Shown here piece by piece: positions 54,097-63,945 of a stretch of DNA of 64,000 bases (position 1 is the stretch's first letter; every line of letters starts with the position of its first letter). The notes below the pieces were generated by a model that was not told the DNA's origin, did no database searches, and saw nothing but the letters and a program-made list of their open reading frames with translations. A program made the position numbers and the translations under genes. The DNA is from an uncultured Bacteroidales bacterium (GTDB lineage Bacteria > Bacteroidota > Bacteroidia > Bacteroidales > UBA3824), in the NCBI GenBank assembly GCA_937877455.1, contig CALFIU010000176.1, positions 95,891 to 159,890 of the forward strand, read 5' to 3'.

Positions 54097-57000
54097 ATGA
54101 AATTTACATTACGCCGTTTACTGGCGATATTTATATTATTATTTTTCTGTCAATGCATTGTTGCCCAAGATATAAAATTCTTTGCAAGCGATAAGATGTC
54201 GTCCAATCAGATAACTTGTTTTTGTCAAGATAGTTATGGCTATGTATGGGTTGGCACAGAATACGGGCTTAATAGGTACGATGGCTACAAGTTTAACACC
54301 TATTTACATTCCAACAATTGTATGGATAGCACTATAAATGACAACGAAATTACTTGTCTTTTTGAAGATTCTTTCGGGACACTTTTTGTTGGAACAAATT
54401 CAGGTTGTGCTTATTACAACCGCGAAAAAGATTATTTTATTCCTATTCGCATTTCTAAAGATGTTATCGACATACCGAGGATAGAATGTTTTTTAGAAAC
54501 TCGTGATGGAAAATTGCTTGCTGGAACGTCAAGTTATGGTCTTTACGAAATTGTAAGAGGAACTTTTGCATTGACAAGAATTTCTAAGTATTCTTCGGGC
54601 GATAACGATGATTTTTATATGGATGTTTTTCAAGATGCATCTGGTCGTATTTGGAAATGCGATAATTACGGTGTTGTAAGTTGTTTTACACCTGACGAAA
54701 ATCCAAAACTTATTTTAAGAGAAAAATCAAATATTGGAAATCCAATTGGTTTTTTTGAAACTTCACAAGGAGTAATTGTGGTTTGTAAAGAAGGTATTCT
54801 TATGCTAAAGGACGGAAAGTTGCAGAATTTTCCGCTTGTTAACTACGATATAGTTTCTGCTCACAAACTTACAGAAAACGTTTTATTGCTGGGTACAAAG
54901 AGCGAAGGGATACTTTATATTAATGTTCGAGCCGCTGGTTGTGAAGTTTTTAAAGAATGTATCCCTACGGCTACGGTAATGGCTATTTATACCGACAAAG
55001 CAAACAATATTTGGGCAGGCATTCAAAATAAAGGGTTGGCACTTATACCAAGTGTACAACCAGTTTTTTGTACTTGGAACATGCCCCCAGACAATTGTTA
55101 CGTGTATTCGACAGTTAATTCGGCATGCCTTGCACAAGATAATACTATGTGGTGTTGTATGTCGGACGGTTTTATTTATCAAACCGATACCACTGGTAAG
55201 GTTTTAAACACGTTTAAGAATAACGAAAATACCGATTGTATTTCTGTTGGCAATAATGGCAAAATGTATATTGGAACAAAAAATGGTGTTTATAGTTTTA
55301 ATAAGTCAAATTTTCAAAAATCATTGGTAACAAAATACAATTGTTCAAACACTTCTGAAATTGTAGAAAACATAGAAGCCAACGAGTTGTATGCTGCTAC
55401 ATTTGGAAATGGATTGGAAATCATAGACTTGGTAACGCTAAAAAGCGAGAATATGAATATGTACCAAACATCACGAGAAGGTGGCTATTTGTGCAACAAT
55501 TGGATTAACGACATGTTTCTTGACGGTGAAAAACTTTGGATTGCCACAGTTTCGGGTACTACGTGTTATGATACCAAGAACAAAACTTTCTTTGTTGGAA
55601 GTAACCACAACGTGCTTGAGGGGAAAAATTGTTCTTCGATAAAAAAATATTCCGAAAATGAAATTGTAATAGGTACAAATGGAGGACTTTTTATATATAA
55701 TACATCAAAAAATACCGTTGATACGTTCCCAAATTCTCAAGTATTTGAAAACATTACCATAAAAAAAATACTCGATGATAGTGCTGGCGGGCTTTGGATT
55801 AGCACAAGCAACGGCATTTGGCATTATAAAAAAGACGAAAATATTTTTATTGCTCATATTAACGACGTTGGGCTTTCTGATCGCGAGTATATAAAAAACA
55901 TTGGCTTAAAATTAACCAATGATCTTTTTATTTTTGGAAACTCCAAAGGCTTTACTGCTTTTAATCCAGCAGCTGAGGATTTTAGAAACTACAATATCCC
56001 ACAACCAGTTTTGTCGGATGTGTATATTTCTAGCAAAAAACTTTTACTTTCGCAGCGAGAAACTCCAGTTTTGAGTTACGGACAAAACTATTTAGATATG
56101 GAGTTTACAACATTCGATTATCCCGAATCAGATAACATAGTTTTTGAATATTCGCTCAATGGCTCTCCAATGGTATCGTTGCCACATGGACACAATACCG
56201 TTATGCTTTACAACCTTCCTGTTGGCAAATACGAAATGAAAATTCGTGCTTGTCAAAATGGATATTGTTCTGATTATAAGACTATTGGTATAACTGTAAT
56301 GCCACCGTGGTACAAAACACCTATTGCATACGTTTTTTATATAATTTTATTTTCAGCGATAGCATACTATATTTTTATGCTTGTAAAACGGCGCAAAAAG
56401 CAAAAAAATTATGAAGAAAAAACTCAATTGCTTATCAATGCCACTCACGACATACGCACTCCCTTGACAATGATAATTTCGCCTTTACATCAATTGATAA
56501 ATGAAGAAAAGTCGCAAGCTAATTTGCAAAAACTTCAAACTATAAATCATAATGCCAACAGAATACTTAATCTTGTAAACCAAATACTTTATTTGCGTAA
56601 GTTTGACAAAAAGAAAACCAAGCTTGTTTGCAGGCTTACAGATTTGGGCAATTACATATTTCAATCGGTAAAACTTTTCGACGAAGCCGCTACGAATAGA
56701 AATATTAATTTCAATTTTAGCAATCCCGAACAACCCATAGAAGCCTATATTGATACAGATAATTTTGATAAAGTGATTGTAAATTTAATTTCTAATGCAT
56801 TTAAATACACACCCGACGGTGGCAATATTTCTGTAAAACTCGAAAGAAAACAATCTGAAGAAAACGAATTTGCGGTTATAACCGTTGAAGATTCGGGTCA
56901 AGGTTTAAACGAAAACGACATCAAAAACATTTTCAACAGGTTTTATCAAACAGATAGTCGTCCAATAGAAAAAACAGAAGGTACTGGTATAGGACTCAAC

Positions 57001-57954
57001 ATTTGCAAAATAATAGTTGAACAACATCACGGACAAATAAGTGCGCAAAACAGAAAAGATACCCATGGTAGTGTGTTTACTGTAACCATTCCGTTGGGAA
57101 AAAGTCATCTTTCTGACGATGAAATACAACAAACACCATCACCTATTGTGTCTGCACCAGAAAGTGTTGAAACTGTAAAAAATACCACAAAAAAATACAA
57201 AATACTTGTGGTGGACGACGACCAAGAAATTTGCGACTATATTTCGCAGCAACTCTCAAAAACATACACCTTTGTTTCTTGCAATAATGGAGAAGAAGCC
57301 TTGAAAATTCTTTTGGAACAAGAAATAGACCTTGTTGTCAGTGATATAATGATGCCAAGAATGGACGGATTTACACTGTTGAGAATGATAAAATCAAACG
57401 TCAACATAAATCATATACCCGTGATACTATTAACCAGCCGTGCCGAGATAGCCAACCGTTTGGAAGGTCTTAACAAGGGGGCTGATGGATTTATGGCAAA
57501 ACCTTTCGTTATCGACGAATTGCAAATGCTAATGAAAAATATTCTCGACAAAATGGTTGTTTTAAAGGGTAAATTTTCTGGAAACCAACAAATTTTACAA
57601 GAAAAAATAGAAAATATTGATGTTGAAGATGTTGATAAAACTTTGATGGATAAAATAATAAAAAGCATAAACGACAACCTTGCTGATCCCGATTTTAATG
57701 TTGAAGCACTTGCTTGCGATATTGGTATGTCGCGGGTGCAACTACATCGAAAACTTAAAGATTTGGCTGGTATCAATGCCTCGGATCTTATTAGGAATAT
57801 CCGTCTCGAACAAGCAGGCAGGCTTATAAAAGAAAAAAAAGCCAACGTAAGCCAAGTGGCGTATTCGGTTGGATTCAACAATTTAGGACATTTTTCAAAG
57901 ATTTTTAAAAATCATTTTGGTGTTTCTCCATCAGAATATGCAAAAAATTCCTAA
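54097..57954 (+). CDS. Hybrid two-component system regulator (periplasmic sensor, kinase, receiver, AraC)
   Basis: 1285 residues. Signal peptide, then about 14 beta-propeller repeats of the reg_prop type (YVWVGTEYGLNRYDG, LFVGTNSGCAYYN, GGLWISTSNGIWHY), a Y_Y_Y domain near 650-740, one membrane helix (YVFYIILFSAIAYYIFMLV), HisKA with phospho-His784 (THDIRTPL; most relatives have SHELRTPL), HATPase (EDSGQGL, GTGIGL), a receiver with Asp1083 (VSDIMMP), and a C-terminal AraC helix-turn-helix. Such proteins sense oligosaccharides in the periplasm and switch on polysaccharide utilisation genes. No SusC/SusD or glycoside hydrolase gene is near, so its target is elsewhere or not a glycan. Confidence 0.95.
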   Translation: MKFTLRRLLAIFILLFFCQCIVAQDIKFFASDKMSSNQITCFCQDSYGYVWVGTEYGLNRYDGYKFNTYLHSNNCMDSTINDNEITCLFEDSFGTLFVGTNSGCAYYNREKDYFIPIRISKDVIDIPRIECFLETRDGKLLAGTSSYGLYEIVRGTFALTRISKYSSGDNDDFYMDVFQDASGRIWKCDNYGVVSCFTPDENPKLILREKSNIGNPIGFFETSQGVIVVCKEGILMLKDGKLQNFPLVNYDIVSAHKLTENVLLLGTKSEGILYINVRAAGCEVFKECIPTATVMAIYTDKANNIWAGIQNKGLALIPSVQPVFCTWNMPPDNCYVYSTVNSACLAQDNTMWCCMSDGFIYQTDTTGKVLNTFKNNENTDCISVGNNGKMYIGTKNGVYSFNKSNFQKSLVTKYNCSNTSEIVENIEANELYAATFGNGLEIIDLVTLKSENMNMYQTSREGGYLCNNWINDMFLDGEKLWIATVSGTTCYDTKNKTFFVGSNHNVLEGKNCSSIKKYSENEIVIGTNGGLFIYNTSKNTVDTFPNSQVFENITIKKILDDSAGGLWISTSNGIWHYKKDENIFIAHINDVGLSDREYIKNIGLKLTNDLFIFGNSKGFTAFNPAAEDFRNYNIPQPVLSDVYISSKKLLLSQRETPVLSYGQNYLDMEFTTFDYPESDNIVFEYSLNGSPMVSLPHGHNTVMLYNLPVGKYEMKIRACQNGYCSDYKTIGITVMPPWYKTPIAYVFYIILFSAIAYYIFMLVKRRKKQKNYEEKTQLLINATHDIRTPLTMIISPLHQLINEEKSQANLQKLQTINHNANRILNLVNQILYLRKFDKKKTKLVCRLTDLGNYIFQSVKLFDEAATNRNINFNFSNPEQPIEAYIDTDNFDKVIVNLISNAFKYTPDGGNISVKLERKQSEENEFAVITVEDSGQGLNENDIKNIFNRFYQTDSRPIEKTEGTGIGLNICKIIVEQHHGQISAQNRKDTHGSVFTVTIPLGKSHLSDDEIQQTPSPIVSAPESVETVKNTTKKYKILVVDDDQEICDYISQQLSKTYTFVSCNNGEEALKILLEQEIDLVVSDIMMPRMDGFTLLRMIKSNVNINHIPVILLTSRAEIANRLEGLNKGADGFMAKPFVIDELQMLMKNILDKMVVLKGKFSGNQQILQEKIENIDVEDVDKTLMDKIIKSINDNLADPDFNVEALACDIGMSRVQLHRKLKDLAGINASDLIRNIRLEQAGRLIKEKKANVSQVAYSVGFNNLGHFSKIFKNHFGVSPSEYAKNS

Positions 57955-58022
57955 AATAATGGTAATTTGCACAACTTTTGTTAATTTTATCAAATACCAA
58001 GTACATAACAAACAACATAGAT

Positions 58023-59816
58023 ATGAATTTAAACAAATCACTAAAAGCCAAAATTATAATACGTATAGGTATTATATTGTTTTTTGCATTCGGTTCTATA
58101 ATTACTTCCATAATTATTTTGGGAATAATTAAAAATAATATGCAAAAGATAGTTGATGCGTCTCCAGAATTTGTGGGTAGTATGCAGGTAAATAAGAGCA
58201 TGACAAAAGCACTTTATAATCTTAGAGGCTACCTTCTTACAAAAGACGAAAACGATATTGAACAAGCAAAAAAATATTTTGCAGAAGTTCAAAGTGGCAT
58301 AAATGATCTCAAAAAAAATGGAGTAAAAGGCAGTATTTTAGATAGCCTTACTACTATAATGTCGGAATATATTCCAGAGGTAACACAAAATGAACAAATG
58401 CGAGTAACTCTCAACGACAGACTTGTTGAGATGGAAAAATATAAAAAAGATTTTGTAAAAAACGTAGAACAAATACGCGATGCAGCCGCCAACCAACCAA
58501 GTTCGCCAGAGGCCATAAATCGTGTACTTGTGTGCGACAAAGTTTTCCGATTGGAAAACAACAACTTGTTGTACAAAGACGATCCCGAAAAAATTGGTAA
58601 AACAATAACAGATGTGATGGCTTGTGTTGATAAAATTAAAGGTTTTGCTCCTCAATTGGGTCAAACCACAGCTATGAACCAAATGATCGACAACCAAGCA
58701 AAATTTGGAGAATTATCGTACAAATATTTTGAACTTTTAAAAAAATTTAAAGCAAGCAATTTGCGAATCGAAGACATGGGCGACAGAATACTTGCTCACT
58801 CAGAAGCTATTGTAGAAAGAAGTTCTAACGTTGTTATGTCAACACTTATGACCGTTGGTATGAGTGTAGTTGTTGGCAGTTTGCTTATGTACATATCCAT
58901 AGCAATTGTTTTGGTGATAAGTATATTGTTAGCACGACGTATGATAAACACAATTATGAATCCAATAAGCAATGCCGTTAATGGTTTTGTGGATATTTCA
59001 AAAGGTGATCTAACTAAAAAAGTGCCAGAAATAGGAGAAGATGAACTTGGTATTATGGCAAAGAAACTCAACGATATGTCGCAAAAACTTAAAGATATTG
59101 TTGATAATATTGTCAACGGAGCAAATTCAATCTATCAAAGTTCGTCAGAAATGGCTCACACTTCTCAAATGATGAGTACGGGAGCCAACCAACAAGCATC
59201 TTCAGCAGAGGAAGTATCATCTTCAATAGAAGAAATGTCGGCATCAATAAGCCAAAACAGCGACAACGCTCGTCAAACCGAAAAAATTGCTCAAACAGCG
59301 TTAGAAAGCATACGTATGGGTACAAAAGCAAGTTTGCAAGGTATGGATGCTATGAAACAAATTGCTGAAAAAATAACCATTGTTGATGATATAGCATTTC
59401 AAACAAATATTCTTGCGTTGAATGCGGCTGTGGAAGCAGCTCGTGCGGGAGAACATGGTAAAGGTTTTGCTGTTGTGGCTGCCGAAGTTAGAAAATTGGC
59501 AGAAAGAAGTTCTAAGGCGGCATCTGAAATAGATGTTGTAAGCAAAGAAGGTCTTCAAATTGCGGAAAAAGCGGGTTCGTTGCTAAAAAACATTATTCCT
59601 GATATGGAAAAAACAGCCGACCTTGTTCGCGAAATATCTGCTGCATCGTCGCAACAGGCTTTAGGTATTGAGCAGATTAACAGCGCAGTTCAACAATTGA
59701 ACGAAATCACTCAAGAATATGCAGCATCTGCCGAAGAATTGGCTTCTACAAGCCAAAACATGGCAGCTCAAAGCGAAACTCTTAAAACGGCTGTTGCATT
59801 TTTCAAAACAAGATAA
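58023..59816 (+). CDS. Methyl-accepting chemotaxis protein with four-helix-bundle sensor
   Basis: 597 residues. Membrane helix 1 at about 17-40, a helical periplasmic domain of roughly 240 residues (long Tar-like/HBM-like bundle), helix 2 (LLMYISIAIVLVISILLARRM), HAMP (NPISNAVNGFVDISKGDLTKKVP in part: ISKGDLTKK), and the signalling coiled coil with tip QTNILALNAAVEAARAGEHGKG. The tip is closer to the classic consensus than that of the receptor at 39250. The ATG at 58023 directly precedes the first helix. It is 68 bases downstream of the hybrid regulator on the same strand and ends at a terminator. Confidence 0.93.
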   Translation: MNLNKSLKAKIIIRIGIILFFAFGSIITSIIILGIIKNNMQKIVDASPEFVGSMQVNKSMTKALYNLRGYLLTKDENDIEQAKKYFAEVQSGINDLKKNGVKGSILDSLTTIMSEYIPEVTQNEQMRVTLNDRLVEMEKYKKDFVKNVEQIRDAAANQPSSPEAINRVLVCDKVFRLENNNLLYKDDPEKIGKTITDVMACVDKIKGFAPQLGQTTAMNQMIDNQAKFGELSYKYFELLKKFKASNLRIEDMGDRILAHSEAIVERSSNVVMSTLMTVGMSVVVGSLLMYISIAIVLVISILLARRMINTIMNPISNAVNGFVDISKGDLTKKVPEIGEDELGIMAKKLNDMSQKLKDIVDNIVNGANSIYQSSSEMAHTSQMMSTGANQQASSAEEVSSSIEEMSASISQNSDNARQTEKIAQTALESIRMGTKASLQGMDAMKQIAEKITIVDDIAFQTNILALNAAVEAARAGEHGKGFAVVAAEVRKLAERSSKAASEIDVVSKEGLQIAEKAGSLLKNIIPDMEKTADLVREISAASSQQALGIEQINSAVQQLNEITQEYAASAEELASTSQNMAAQSETLKTAVAFFKTR

Positions 59817-59836
59817 AGTTTACTAATTTTATATAA

Positions 59837-59884
59837 AAACAAAACCACAAAACTGCAAAATAAATGCTGTTTTGTGGTTTTTAT
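59837..59884. terminator. Bidirectional terminator between chemoreceptor and mrp
   Basis: AAAACCACAAAAC pairs with GTTTTGTGGTTTT (59841-59853 with 59869-59881) over a 15-base loop, between convergent genes. Confidence 0.9.
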
Positions 59885-59925
59885 TTTGTATAAAATATTA
59901 AACTTGAATTGTTTCTTTTACTTTT

Positions 59926-60975
59926 TTATTTTTCCAATTTGTCGATTATTTTATTAGCAACGTTGAAAAAATATTCTGCTTGAATAGAATTTTTGTCAAG
60001 AACCGTTGGTTTGCCAAGATCGCCACTTTCACAAATCGACTGGACAATAGGAATTTGTCCAAGCAAGTCTATGCCATATTTTTCTGCCACGGGTTTGCTA
60101 CCATCTTTACCAAAGATATAATATTTGTTGTTTGGCAATTCGGCAGGCGTAAACCATGCCATGTTTTCCACTATTCCAAGTATTGGAACGTCTATTTTGT
60201 CGTTGCGAAACATGTTTATGCCTTTTATCACGTCGGCCATTGCCACCTGTTGTGGTGTGCTAACGATTATAGCACCAGCAAGCTTAACCGTTTGTACCAC
60301 AGTAAGATGTATATCGCTTGTACCGGGAGGAAGGTCAAATAGTAAGTAGTCAAGTTGTCCCCAATCGGCATCGTTTATTATTTGGTTGAGCATATTAGAT
60401 GCCATAGGTCCACGCCAAATAACAGGGCTTTCGCTATCAACAAAAAAACCCATCGAAAGCATTTTAACTCCGTATTTACGCGCTGGAACTATTATGGTTT
60501 TTCCATCAATAGTTTCCGTGTCGGGACTAAAATCTTCAAGACCAAACATTTTGGGCATTGATGGTCCAAAAACATCAGCATCAATAAGCCCTACTGTTTT
60601 TCCGCTCATAGCCAAAGCCACAGCAAGATTGGCTGTTACGGTTGATTTGCCAACGCCACCCTTACCCGAGGATACCGCTATTATGTGTTTTACGCCACTG
60701 AGAGGAATAGTTTTTTCTGCCTTGGGTGTGGGTTGGGCTTGCAGTGTTTTGATACTTACGTTTACATCGCTACCAAAACTATCTGCCATAACAGTTTTTA
60801 CTGCTTTTTCCAACGAATGAAGTAGTGGTTTGGTGGAGTGGGTAAGTTTAAATGTTATTTCAACGTTGTTACCATTTATCAACACATTGTCAACCAATTG
60901 AGACTCCACAATGTTTTTTTGGTTCTGCGGATTGGTTATTAGTGTTAATGCTCTTAAAATATCGTCGTTAGTCAT
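59926..60975 (-). CDS. mrp: Iron-sulphur cluster carrier ATPase, Mrp/ApbC/NBP35 family
   Basis: 349 residues. N-terminal MIP18-like domain (1-85), then a deviant Walker A SSGKGGVGKST, LIDADVFGPSMPKMFG, VIWRGPMASNMLNQ and LLFDLPPGTSD. Homologues bind and deliver 4Fe-4S clusters. The CxxC cluster motif that normally follows VENM is replaced here (NMAWFTPAELPNNKYYIFG), a form I associate with Bacteroidetes Mrp. It is 4 bases after serB. Confidence 0.93.
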   Translation of the reverse strand: MTNDDILRALTLITNPQNQKNIVESQLVDNVLINGNNVEITFKLTHSTKPLLHSLEKAVKTVMADSFGSDVNVSIKTLQAQPTPKAEKTIPLSGVKHIIAVSSGKGGVGKSTVTANLAVALAMSGKTVGLIDADVFGPSMPKMFGLEDFSPDTETIDGKTIIVPARKYGVKMLSMGFFVDSESPVIWRGPMASNMLNQIINDADWGQLDYLLFDLPPGTSDIHLTVVQTVKLAGAIIVSTPQQVAMADVIKGINMFRNDKIDVPILGIVENMAWFTPAELPNNKYYIFGKDGSKPVAEKYGIDLLGQIPIVQSICESGDLGKPTVLDKNSIQAEYFFNVANKIIDKLEK

Positions 60976-60979
60976 TGAT

Positions 60980-62221
60980 TTATACGTTTTTGGTTTCTTC
61001 TATATAAGAATCTTTAAATCCTAACATGTATAACACACCGTCGATGCCGATACTCGAAATAGATTGTTTGGCATTTTCTTTAACTTTTGGTTTTGCATGA
61101 AAAGCCACGCCGAGTCCAGCAATGTTGAGCATAGGAAGGTCGTTTGCGCCATCACCAACAGCTATTACTTGTTGTAGGTCAAGATGTTCTATTTGCGCTA
61201 TTAACCTTAACAATTCGGCTTTACGTTTACCATCAACAATATCGCCCACATAATTGCCAGTGAGTTTTCCATCTACAATTTCGAGTTCGTTGGCGTATAC
61301 ATAATCTATGTTAAACTTGTTTTTGAGATAGTTTCCAAAATATGTAAAACCACCCGATAGTATGGCAATTTTGTAGCCGTATTGTTTTAAAATTTTCAAC
61401 GCTCTGGCTGCGCCTTCGGTTATTGGCAAGTTTTGTGCAATTTCTTGCATTACGCTTTCGTCAAGTCCTTTGAGCAGCGATACACGACGTTTAAAACTTT
61501 CGCAAAAATCAATTTCGCCGCGCATAGCCGATTCTGTTATGGCTTTAACCTCATCGCCTACGCCCGCACGCATTGCCAACTCATCGATTACTTCGGTTTC
61601 TATCAATGTAGAATCCATATCAAAACATATTAAGCGACGATTGCGACGAAAAAGGTTATCTTCTTGAAACGAAATATCGTAACCAAGTTCTTGCGATAGC
61701 CTCATAAATTCTGCTTGTAGATGGTTTTTATCTTTTGGTGTACCTCTAACCGACATTTCTACGCATGCTTTGGTTTTACCAGTTTTTGAAGTTCCTTCGT
61801 TGAGTGGTACACGCCCAGTAAGTCGGTTGATGGCATCAATGTTAAGACCTTGGTCGGCAAGCACGCTCGACACGGCTGCTATAAGATGTGCCGATATTTT
61901 TCGGCCGAGGAGTGTTATAATATATCTGTTTTTGCCTTGAAGCGATACCCACTGGGTGTATGCGTCGTTGGTTACGGGCGAAAATCTTACCTGTACTCCA
62001 AGTTCGTTAGACTTAAACAACATTTCTTTCATTATGTTGCCCGACACCGTTTGAGGGCTTTTTATCAATATACCAAGCGACAACGAATTGTGTATGTCGG
62101 CTTGTCCAATGTCGAGAATGGTGGCACCATTGTTGGCTATTATGGCGGCGAGCGATGATGTTACGCCTGGCTTGTCTTCGCCTGTTATTGATGCAAGAAA
62201 AATTTCGTCTTCTGTTTCCAT
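60980..62221 (-). CDS. serB: Phosphoserine phosphatase with N-terminal ACT domains
   Basis: 413 residues. Final step of serine synthesis. Two ACT-like regulatory domains fill residues 1-180 (FLASITGEDKPGVTSSLA), followed by the HAD domain with nucleophile Asp in CFDMDSTLIETE, ILSGGFTYFG and VGDGANDLPML. Extra length over the E. coli enzyme comes from the ACT part and suggests amino-acid feedback. Likely cotranscribed with mrp. Confidence 0.95.
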   Translation of the reverse strand: METEDEIFLASITGEDKPGVTSSLAAIIANNGATILDIGQADIHNSLSLGILIKSPQTVSGNIMKEMLFKSNELGVQVRFSPVTNDAYTQWVSLQGKNRYIITLLGRKISAHLIAAVSSVLADQGLNIDAINRLTGRVPLNEGTSKTGKTKACVEMSVRGTPKDKNHLQAEFMRLSQELGYDISFQEDNLFRRNRRLICFDMDSTLIETEVIDELAMRAGVGDEVKAITESAMRGEIDFCESFKRRVSLLKGLDESVMQEIAQNLPITEGAARALKILKQYGYKIAILSGGFTYFGNYLKNKFNIDYVYANELEIVDGKLTGNYVGDIVDGKRKAELLRLIAQIEHLDLQQVIAVGDGANDLPMLNIAGLGVAFHAKPKVKENAKQSISSIGIDGVLYMLGFKDSYIEETKNV

Positions 62222-62294
62222 AAAACTGGTTTGTTGGTTTTTATTCGTTATGTTTTTAGTGAATTAAAATATTTATTTTTTATTGTTTGTAATA

Positions 62295-63833
62295 TCAATT
62301 CCCCCAACTATCTCTATCGAGCGAGCGGTATTGTATAGCCTCTGCTAAATGTTGACTTTCAATGTTGTCGCAGCATGCAAGGTCGGCTATTGTACGAGCC
62401 ACTTTTTTTATTCTGTCAAATGCCCTTGCAGATAGCCCAAGCCTTTCCATGGCAGTGCTGAGAAGTGTTTCTCCTTCTTGTGATACGCTACAATATTTTC
62501 TAATCATTGCTGGAGTCATCTGAGCATTACAATGTATTTCGGGATGGTCGGCAAAACGTTTTTGTTGTATTTCGCGTGCAGCAATTACACGTTTTCTTAT
62601 CTGTTCGCTCGTTTCGCCTTCGCGTTTATCTGCCAAATCTTTAAATGGCACAGGAACAACCTCTACATGTAAATCTATGCGGTCGAGAAGCGGACCAGAT
62701 ATTTTGCCAAGGTAACGTTTTACTTGTGCGGGTGTGCATTGACATTCTTTTTCGGGATGATTGTAATATCCGCAAGGGCATGGGTTCATACTTGCTACAA
62801 ACATAAAACCTGCTGGATATTTAACTGAAAATTTGGCTCTTGATATGTTAATTTCTCTATCTTCGAGTGGTTGACGAAGAACTTCGAGAACCTGACGTTT
62901 AAATTCTGGCAGTTCATCAAGAAAAAGAACGCCGTTGTGAGCAAGCGATATTTCTCCTGGCTGGGGATAACTACCACCGCCAACAAGTGCCACATCGGAT
63001 ATAGTGTGATGAGGACTGCGAAACGGACGACGCGTCATTAATCCCGAATCTGGTGGTAAAACTCCTGCCACAGAATGTATCTTGGTGGTTTCTAATGCCT
63101 CGCGCAACGTAAACGGTGGTAGTATTGATGGTATCCGTTTGGCTATCATAGTTTTGCCGCTGCCTGGCGCGCCTATCATTATTACATTATGACCGCCCGC
63201 CGCTGCAATTTCGAGAGCGCGTTTTACGTTTTCTTGTCCTTTAACATCGCAAAAATCAAGGTCGTATTTGTCGTAACTTGCAAAAAATTCTTTGCGTGTA
63301 TCAATTACTGTTGGTTCTATGGTAGCATTGCCGTTGAAAAAATCGGCAACTTCGCGTAGATTTTCTGCACCATAAACTTCGAGATTGTTAACCACAGCGG
63401 CTTCTCGTGCGTTGGCCTTGGGAAGTATTATGCCTTTAAACTTTTCTTTAACGGCTTGTATGGCAATGGGCAACACGCCGCGCACTGGGTTGAGCGAACC
63501 GTCAAGCGATAGTTCTCCGAGTATAACATACTTATCAACATCGTCGCATTGTATTTGCTCCGAGGCTGCCAATATACCAACGGCTAATGGCAAATCGTAT
63601 GACGAACCTTCTTTACGAATGTCGGCGGGTGCCATGTTTACTACTATTTTTTTACCGGGCATCCTAAAGCCAGTGGCTCTCAGAGCCGACTCTATGCGTT
63701 GTTGGCTTTCCTTTACCGCATTGTCGGGCAATCCAACCATGAAGAAATTTACGCCTGGGGTTACATCGGTTTCCACGGTTACTGTTAGCGCGTCAACTCC
63801 GTGTACACAACTGGCGTAGGTTTTTATTAGCAT
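62295..63833 (-). CDS. comM: ComM/YifB-family Mg-chelatase-like AAA+ ATPase
   Basis: 512 residues. N-terminal ChlI-like domain (VGLPDNAVKESQQRI, NMAPADIRKEGSSYDLPLA), Walker A GAPGSGKTMIAK, LFLDELPEF, RPFRSPHHTIS and a C-terminal Mg-chelatase subdomain with a Cys-rich NPCPCGYYNHPEKECQC motif, normal for the family. In naturally transformable bacteria ComM is a branch-migration helicase that widens the integration of incoming DNA; it is also widespread elsewhere. Monocistronic in the window. Confidence 0.95.
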   Translation of the reverse strand: MLIKTYASCVHGVDALTVTVETDVTPGVNFFMVGLPDNAVKESQQRIESALRATGFRMPGKKIVVNMAPADIRKEGSSYDLPLAVGILAASEQIQCDDVDKYVILGELSLDGSLNPVRGVLPIAIQAVKEKFKGIILPKANAREAAVVNNLEVYGAENLREVADFFNGNATIEPTVIDTRKEFFASYDKYDLDFCDVKGQENVKRALEIAAAGGHNVIMIGAPGSGKTMIAKRIPSILPPFTLREALETTKIHSVAGVLPPDSGLMTRRPFRSPHHTISDVALVGGGSYPQPGEISLAHNGVLFLDELPEFKRQVLEVLRQPLEDREINISRAKFSVKYPAGFMFVASMNPCPCGYYNHPEKECQCTPAQVKRYLGKISGPLLDRIDLHVEVVPVPFKDLADKREGETSEQIRKRVIAAREIQQKRFADHPEIHCNAQMTPAMIRKYCSVSQEGETLLSTAMERLGLSARAFDRIKKVARTIADLACCDNIESQHLAEAIQYRSLDRDSWGN

Positions 63834-63945
63834 TTTCTATTTTCAACTTTTTTATGAAAAATGTTTTCAAATGTAGCGACATTTTTTGTTATAATAAAAG
63901 AAAATGATTTTTTTTTGTAATAATTAGTATTTTTTATTGATTATA

